From: Terrimonas pollutisoli
GTDB lineage: Bacteria > Bacteroidota > Bacteroidia > Chitinophagales > Chitinophagaceae
Length of the DNA stretch: 64,000 nucleotides
Direction of reading: 5' to 3'
Assembly (NCBI RefSeq): GCF_029360765.1
Contig: NZ_JARKNA010000001.1
Coordinates: forward strand, 372,001 to 436,000
Position 1 is the stretch's first letter, and every line of letters begins with the position of its first letter. Positions 58,792-64,000 of the stretch are shown one piece after another. The translations under genes and the position numbers were made by a program. The notes beneath the pieces are model-generated. The model was not told where the DNA came from, searched no databases, and worked only from the letters and a program-made list of their open reading frames with translations.

Positions 58792-60828
58792 ATGAAAAAG
58801 ATCTGCTTTGCCATTTTAGTTTTAACAACGACAATATCATACGGGCAAAATTCTGATTATGCCATCCAGGCTATCAATTTTACGTCGGTAAAGTTTATGG
58901 ACAATTTCTGGATGCCCCGGATGCGTACGAATCATACGGTTACTATTCCTGCATCCTTTGAGCGTTGTGAACGGACAGGACGTGTAAAAAACTTTGAAAT
59001 GGCCGCTGCTAAAAGCGGTAAGTTCTGTACCATTTTTCCTTTCGACGACACAGATATTTATAAGACGATTGAAGGAGCATCGTTTTCAATGAGCCTTTTC
59101 CCCGATAAAAAACTGGATTTATATATCGATACCCTGATTGAAAAAGTAGCAAAGGCACAGGAATCTGATGGCTATTTGTACACGGCGAGAACGATAAACC
59201 CCGCAGATCCACATAAGTGGGCTGGTACAGAAAGATGGGTTAAAGAAAGAGAGCTTAGCCATGAACTTTATAATGCCGGTCATTTGTATGAGGCAGCCGC
59301 AGCGCATTATTATGCTACAGGAAAAAAATCATTGCTCAATATCGCCTTGAAAAATGCAGATCTCATTTGTTCCGTATTTGGTCCTGATAAAATGCATGTA
59401 GCACCCGGTCATGAAATTGTGGAGATGGGTCTGGTAAAACTTTATCGCATTACCGGCAAAAAAGAATACCTGCAAACAGCAAAATATTTTGTTGATGAAA
59501 GAGGTCATTTTAATGGATATGACGCAACAAGTAAAGACCAATGGAAAAATGGATCATATTGGCAGGATCACAAGCCCGTTGTTGACCAGGATGAAGCAAT
59601 TGGCCACGCCGTAAGGGCCTGCTATTTATATGCAGGTGTAGCTGATATAGCAGCATTAACAGGTGATGAAAAATACCTGCAAGCTGTAGACAGGATCTGG
59701 GAAAATATGGTGAGTAAAAAGTTTTATGTACAGGGTGGTCTTGGCGCTATTCCCCATGGAGAACAATTTGGCGAAAACTATGAACTGCCCAATGCCACAG
59801 CTTATAATGAAACATGCGCTGCCATAGCAAATGTGTACTGGAATCAGCGGATGTTTTTGTTGCATGGCGAGTCGAAATATATTGATGTATTGGAAAGAAG
59901 TTTATACAACGGACTAATCTCCGGTGTTGGTTTGGATGGCAAATCATTTTTTTATACCAATGCCATGCAGATCAAAAACAGTTTTAGTCATTCTGCAATG
60001 GAACCTGAACGTGCCGGATGGTTTGATTGTTCCTGTTGTCCAACCAATGTTGCAAGATTGATCCCATCAATACCGGGCTATGTATATGCTCAAAAAGATG
60101 ATAATGTATATGTGAATCTTTTTGTAAGCAGCAATGCTTCCCTCAAGATTCACCAAAAGCCGGTGACTATCGTACAGGAGAATAATTATCCCTGGAATGG
60201 TAATTTGAAATTTACTGTTTCACCAAAATCACCAGATTCATTTAAAATGTTGATGCGCATTCCGGGCTGGTCACAAAACCAGGCTGTGCCTTCCGATCTT
60301 TATTCTTTTTCATCTTCAAGCGAACAAAAAATATCCATTAAGATCAATGGCGCACCAGTTGATTATACTATTGAAAAGGGCTATGCTGTGCTGAACAGGA
60401 AATGGAAAAAAGGAGATGTAATTGAAATGAATCTCCCGATGGAAGTAAGAAGAGTTATTGCAAATGAAAAAGTAAAGGACGATATTGGCAAAACAGCGCT
60501 GCAGGTTGGGCCATTAATGTATTGTGCGGAATGGATAGACAACGGAGGAAGGGCAAGCAATTTTATACTGACTGCGGATGCGGTCTTTTCAAAAGAATAT
60601 AAAGCTGGTTTACTGAATGGCGTAACCGTTTTACAAGCTGAGCTTCCGGCCGTGTCAATCGACCACAAAGGAGAAAATATCAGCACGGCTAAAAAGACTT
60701 TTACAGCGATACCTTATTATGCATGGGCCAACAGGGGAAAAGGCGAGATGATGCTTTGGTTTCCAGTAGCTGTGAAGGATGTTGACCTCCTTTCAAATGA
60801 AAATATAACTCCAATTATAAGCAAATAA
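58792..60828 (+). CDS. glycoside hydrolase family 127 (DUF1680, beta-L-arabinofuranosidase-like), secreted
   Basis: FMDNFWMPRMRTNHTVTIPASFERCERTGRVKNF...DTDIYKTIEGASFSM...SHELYNAGHLYEAAAAHYYATGKKSLL...YNETCAAIANVYWNQRMFLLHGESKYIDVLERSLYNGLISGVGLDGKSFFY...FDCSCCPTNVARLIPSI. Confidence 0.95.
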   Translation: MKKICFAILVLTTTISYGQNSDYAIQAINFTSVKFMDNFWMPRMRTNHTVTIPASFERCERTGRVKNFEMAAAKSGKFCTIFPFDDTDIYKTIEGASFSMSLFPDKKLDLYIDTLIEKVAKAQESDGYLYTARTINPADPHKWAGTERWVKERELSHELYNAGHLYEAAAAHYYATGKKSLLNIALKNADLICSVFGPDKMHVAPGHEIVEMGLVKLYRITGKKEYLQTAKYFVDERGHFNGYDATSKDQWKNGSYWQDHKPVVDQDEAIGHAVRACYLYAGVADIAALTGDEKYLQAVDRIWENMVSKKFYVQGGLGAIPHGEQFGENYELPNATAYNETCAAIANVYWNQRMFLLHGESKYIDVLERSLYNGLISGVGLDGKSFFYTNAMQIKNSFSHSAMEPERAGWFDCSCCPTNVARLIPSIPGYVYAQKDDNVYVNLFVSSNASLKIHQKPVTIVQENNYPWNGNLKFTVSPKSPDSFKMLMRIPGWSQNQAVPSDLYSFSSSSEQKISIKINGAPVDYTIEKGYAVLNRKWKKGDVIEMNLPMEVRRVIANEKVKDDIGKTALQVGPLMYCAEWIDNGGRASNFILTADAVFSKEYKAGLLNGVTVLQAELPAVSIDHKGENISTAKKTFTAIPYYAWANRGKGEMMLWFPVAVKDVDLLSNENITPIISK

Positions 60829-60890
60829 TGAAACATAGATCTTAAGTATAGAAAAGATCAAAATTCAGCTGGGTTTTCAATTTTCTAATA

Positions 60891-61871
60891 ATGAAAATAT
60901 TCAAATGGGGAATAATAGGCCCCGGTAAAATAGCAGAGAAATTTGCAGAAGCTCTGCTAAATTGCCCAAATGCGGAATTATGGGCAGTTGCTTCCAGGGA
61001 TAAAGAACGGGCGGAATCATTTGGAAAGAAATATAGAGCGGCAAAATATTATGATCAATACGAAGCTCTCATTAATGACGAAGAGATAGATGTGGTATAT
61101 GTTGCCACACCTCATACCTTTCATTACAGGCATGTATTACTTTGCGTGAAAAACAAAAAGCCTGTTTTATGTGAAAAACCACTTTCGGTCAATTATCAAA
61201 GCGCATTGGAGATGATAACATTGGCGAAAGAAAATAAAGTTTTCTTAATGGAAGCTATGTGGACAAGGTTTCTTCCGGTAATAAAAGAAGTTTTTCGATT
61301 AGTAGAAGAAGGGGAAATTGGTAAGATAATTTTTGTAAGAGCCGACTTTGGATTTTCTTTTCCTTACGATACTGAGAACCGGATTTTCAATATGAAATTA
61401 GGAGGGGGCTCTTTGCTTGACATCGGTGTTTATCCTTTGTTTCTTGCGTTGTCTCTCCTTGGGGAACCTGATTCAATAAAGACGTCTGCTCACTTTTCTA
61501 CAACTGGTGCAGATGAATCAATGAACATAATGCTATCTTATAAAAATGGGGAAATGGCTTCGCTCTATTCAACAATATTGGCAACCACACCCACTACAGC
61601 GGAGATAACAGGCACCAAAGGATCTATCACGATTCAGCAGCCCTGGTACAAAGCTTCGGCTATTGTACTTCGTAAACCGGATGGAACAGAAAAAAATATT
61701 TCGATGCCTTATGGAGATAACGGGTTTGAGTTTGAAATTAATGAGGTAATGAACTGCCTGGAACAAGGCACGACAGAAAGTACATTGATGTCCTTAGATT
61801 TCAGCCTTATGATGGCGAGAGTCGTTAATGAGATTTGCAATCAATGTGCAATCAGGTATGAGGTTCAATAA
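60891..61871 (+). CDS. Gfo/Idh/MocA-family NAD(P)-dependent oxidoreductase
   Basis: KWGIIGPGKIAEKFAEALLNCPNAELWAVASRDKERAESFGKKY...VDVVYVATPHTFHYRHVLLCVKNKKPVLCEKPLSVN. Confidence 0.95.
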   Translation: MKIFKWGIIGPGKIAEKFAEALLNCPNAELWAVASRDKERAESFGKKYRAAKYYDQYEALINDEEIDVVYVATPHTFHYRHVLLCVKNKKPVLCEKPLSVNYQSALEMITLAKENKVFLMEAMWTRFLPVIKEVFRLVEEGEIGKIIFVRADFGFSFPYDTENRIFNMKLGGGSLLDIGVYPLFLALSLLGEPDSIKTSAHFSTTGADESMNIMLSYKNGEMASLYSTILATTPTTAEITGTKGSITIQQPWYKASAIVLRKPDGTEKNISMPYGDNGFEFEINEVMNCLEQGTTESTLMSLDFSLMMARVVNEICNQCAIRYEVQ

Positions 61872-62021
61872 GCCTGGTATGGTTTTTTACTGTAGCATTT
61901 TTCAGCGGCATGCTTGTCGGAGAAAAATTTATCCGGATAAATTTGAAACACTTGGAAGATCTGCTAGTACATTAATATCTTCAATATGGTGGTTCGACTT
62001 TTGTCCGGTAACCTCCGCAGA

Positions 62022-62066
62022 AGTGGGAGAAACAGTCTTAGAATGGTTTCTCCCGCTTTTCTTTTT
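62022..62066 (+). terminator. Rho-independent terminator downstream of Gfo/Idh/MocA gene
   Basis: agtgggagaaac ... gtttctcccgct (12-bp stem with one G-U) followed by tttcttttttc. Confidence 0.65.
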
Positions 62067-62204
62067 TCCCCAAAAGCTTTGCCAGTTACTGTTTGTCTTG
62101 TTTTGTGAAATTTTCCGTTTACCACATTTTGGGAAGTTGATAATTCCGCCCTGCTTTTTTTGCAAGTGTTTTTACACGTATGTTCAGAATTGTTGAAGAA
62201 AGCT

Positions 62205-63056
62205 TTAAAGATCACTCGATTTAAACGTATCCCCCTGACCAGGGTCACCCGTTTCATAGCCTTTTTTAAACCAGTACATGCGTTGTGCAGAGGTTCCGTG
62301 GGTAAATGCATCGGGAACAACATAGCCTTGCGATCTTTTTTGCAGGCGGTCATCACCAATTGCATTAGCTGCATTCAATGCTTCTTCAATATCGCCACTT
62401 TCGAGGATGTTTTTCTTTTGTGTATAATGGGCCCAGACGCCGGCTAAAAAATCGGCCTGCAACTCCAGCATCACCGAATAACGATTGTATTCGGCCTCAC
62501 TCACCTGGCGGCGAAGCTGGCTTACCTTGCCTGCCGTGCCATTTAAATTTTGGATATGATGGCCTACTTCATGTGCCACGACATAGGCCATTGCAAAATC
62601 ACCCGGCGCATTAAGTTTGGTTTGTAAATCCTCGTAAAATGAAAGGTCGATATATACTTTTTGATCGGTCGGACAATAAAAGGGGCCCATTGCAGCGCTT
62701 GCCATCCCGCAGGCGGACTCGATGCCATCCCTGAATAAAACAAGCGTAGGTTCAGGATAATCAGATCCCTGCTCTGCATACAATTTATTCCAGACGTCTT
62801 CGGTTTCGGCAAGAACAACTTTTACAAATTCTGCCCGCTCGTCATCGGCGGCTTTTTCTTCAGCCGTCATTTCAGTAGTAGTTGCGCTTCCCGGAAAATT
62901 TGGCGGTGGAGGCGCTGTATCACTGCTGCCACCTAAAAAGGTATACAATAAATAAACGATGACGCCGATAATACCGCCGCCTGCGGCAATACCGCCACCG
63001 GAAATCCCCCGTCGGTCGTCAACGTTTGAACTTCCTTTTCTTCCTTTCCAGCGCAT
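62205..63056 (-). CDS. YpfJ-family neutral zinc metallopeptidase
   Basis: MRWKGRKGSSNVDDRRG...GGIIGVIVYLLYTFLGG...FYCPTDQKVYIDLSFYEDL...YVVAHEVGHHIQNLNGT (HEVGHH zinc motif)...QRMYWFKKGYETGDPGQGDTF. Confidence 0.95.
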   Translation of the reverse strand: MRWKGRKGSSNVDDRRGISGGGIAAGGGIIGVIVYLLYTFLGGSSDTAPPPPNFPGSATTTEMTAEEKAADDERAEFVKVVLAETEDVWNKLYAEQGSDYPEPTLVLFRDGIESACGMASAAMGPFYCPTDQKVYIDLSFYEDLQTKLNAPGDFAMAYVVAHEVGHHIQNLNGTAGKVSQLRRQVSEAEYNRYSVMLELQADFLAGVWAHYTQKKNILESGDIEEALNAANAIGDDRLQKRSQGYVVPDAFTHGTSAQRMYWFKKGYETGDPGQGDTFKSSDL

Positions 63057-63109
63057 AATGAATGTTTTATTTTATTATAAAAGATGGATGGAGCCAGGTA
63101 AACGAACGA

Positions 63110-63283
63110 TTATAAAGTGTATTCGCCAAATTCATGCGGGTATTTTTTTCGGTAAATTTTTGCTAACTCCTCTTCTTCTCTTACCGACTTTCTTTTATGA
63201 TCGTTCCACCACCTCATTAACATGTAAATAGTGATGCCTGCTACGACACCTGTCAAACCGTATTCAATTACCTTATTTTTCAT
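63110..63283 (-). CDS. small single-TM hypothetical protein
   Basis: Reverse-strand ORF MKNKVIEYGLTGVVAGITIYMLMRWWNDHKRKSVREEEELAKIYRKKYPHEFGEYTL*. Confidence 0.55.
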   Translation of the reverse strand: MKNKVIEYGLTGVVAGITIYMLMRWWNDHKRKSVREEEELAKIYRKKYPHEFGEYTL

Positions 63284-63571
63284 GCCTCAAGTTTATTAAA
63301 TAACACAATTGGTATGCCATGATAGTCCGGGAATCTTGTCAATTGAGGTTGTTGAGCTTAAGCAATTCTGGTTTATCTTCGGACGCACCAAAAGGATCTT
63401 TATGTATCTCTGTCTTTTAGCAATAATAATTGAAGTTAAGCTGAAATAAACATAAAAATTAACACATGAACATTGAATATGTTTAGGCCAGCCGTCGTCG
63501 TGGACCAATATATAAAAGGGTGAGACAATAAAGATTGGATCTTTTGATAAAACCAGTAAATATTTTTTTTG

Positions 63572-64000
63572 ATGAATAAGGATGCAGTACTGTCGCAAAT
63601 TCTTTCCGGTAAAATTGTAGCGATCATCAGGGGAGCATTGCCGGAAGATGTGGTTAAAATTGCAAATGCGCTTTATGAAGGCGGTGTTAAATGTCTTGAG
63701 GTCACCTTGAATTCTCCGAATGCCCTGTATGCTATTGAAAGTATTGCTAAAAAAATGGAAGGCCGCTTATTAGTGGGAGCCGGCACTGTTTTAACGGCAG
63801 TAGAAGCTCACGCAGCAATTAATGCCGGTGCAAAGTTTATTATCTCTCCCATTTTAAGTGCAGAAGTGATTGAAGCAACGAGGCAGGCCGGTGCTGTAAG
63901 CATTCCCGGTGCATATACACCTACTGAAATATTCAATGCGTTTACAAGTGGTGGTGATATCATTAAGGTTTTCCCAGGTTCCGCAGGGCCAGGATTTATA
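63572..64000 (+). CDS. eda: bifunctional KDPG/KHG aldolase (truncated by window edge)
   Basis: Translation MNKDAVLSQILSGKIVAIIRGALPEDVVKIANALYEGGVKCLEVTLNSPNALYAIESIAKKMEGRLLVGAGTVLTAVEAHAAINAGAKFIISPILSAEVIEATRQAGAVSIPGAYTPTEIFNAFTSGGDIIKVFPGSAGPGFI. Confidence 0.93.
   Translation, partial: MNKDAVLSQILSGKIVAIIRGALPEDVVKIANALYEGGVKCLEVTLNSPNALYAIESIAKKMEGRLLVGAGTVLTAVEAHAAINAGAKFIISPILSAEVIEATRQAGAVSIPGAYTPTEIFNAFTSGGDIIKVFPGSAGPGFI

Noticed and set aside
61828-62374. Overlapping ORFs on both strands between Gfo/Idh/MocA gene and metallopeptidase
   Set aside because: No signal of coding; region holds a terminator and a palindrome, and translations look random.
1-64000. CRISPR arrays, tRNA/rRNA genes, transposases or phage genes
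   Set aside because: None recognised on reading both strands; tRNA detection by eye is limited, so tRNAscan would be needed to be certain.

Overview
This 64 kb window is chromosomal DNA from a Bacteroidota bacterium, most likely Chitinophagaceae-like judging by SusC/SusD pairs, ECF/FecR systems, HTCS-type regulators and lipoprotein lipoboxes. No tRNA, rRNA, CRISPR array or transposase was recognised. Left part (0-14 kb): stress and regulatory genes, including SDR/HxlR, AraC, VOC proteins, a PAS histidine kinase, DUF488, an ECF sigma factor, a DUF4142-cupredoxin pair, and a truncated KdpD/KdpE pair divergent from a Kup potassium transporter. At 15-18.3 kb there is a translationally coupled chromate-resistance operon: ChrB-AraC fusion, ChrB, ChrA and an exported SOD-like protein. 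At 18.5-21.3 kb a TPP riboswitch with an intrinsic terminator precedes a tightly coupled four-gene operon: SAM methyltransferase, PurM/AIR-synthase-like protein, ThiE-like protein and Trm112-like zinc protein. This operon is my best candidate for an undescribed system. From 22.7 to 61.9 kb there is a large polysaccharide-utilisation-like locus. It has an ECF/FecR module, two SusCD pairs, four giant (~1100 aa) VCBS/FG-GAP-ASPIC/UnbV lipoproteins (two of them a mosaic near-identical duplication), a split HTCS, three DUF1080 proteins, a sorbosone-dehydrogenase-like/cytochrome c protein, GH127 and a Gfo/Idh/MocA oxidoreductase. The right edge has a zinc metallopeptidase and the start of a KDPG aldolase. 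All assignments come from reading the sequence and from family knowledge; no database search was run.
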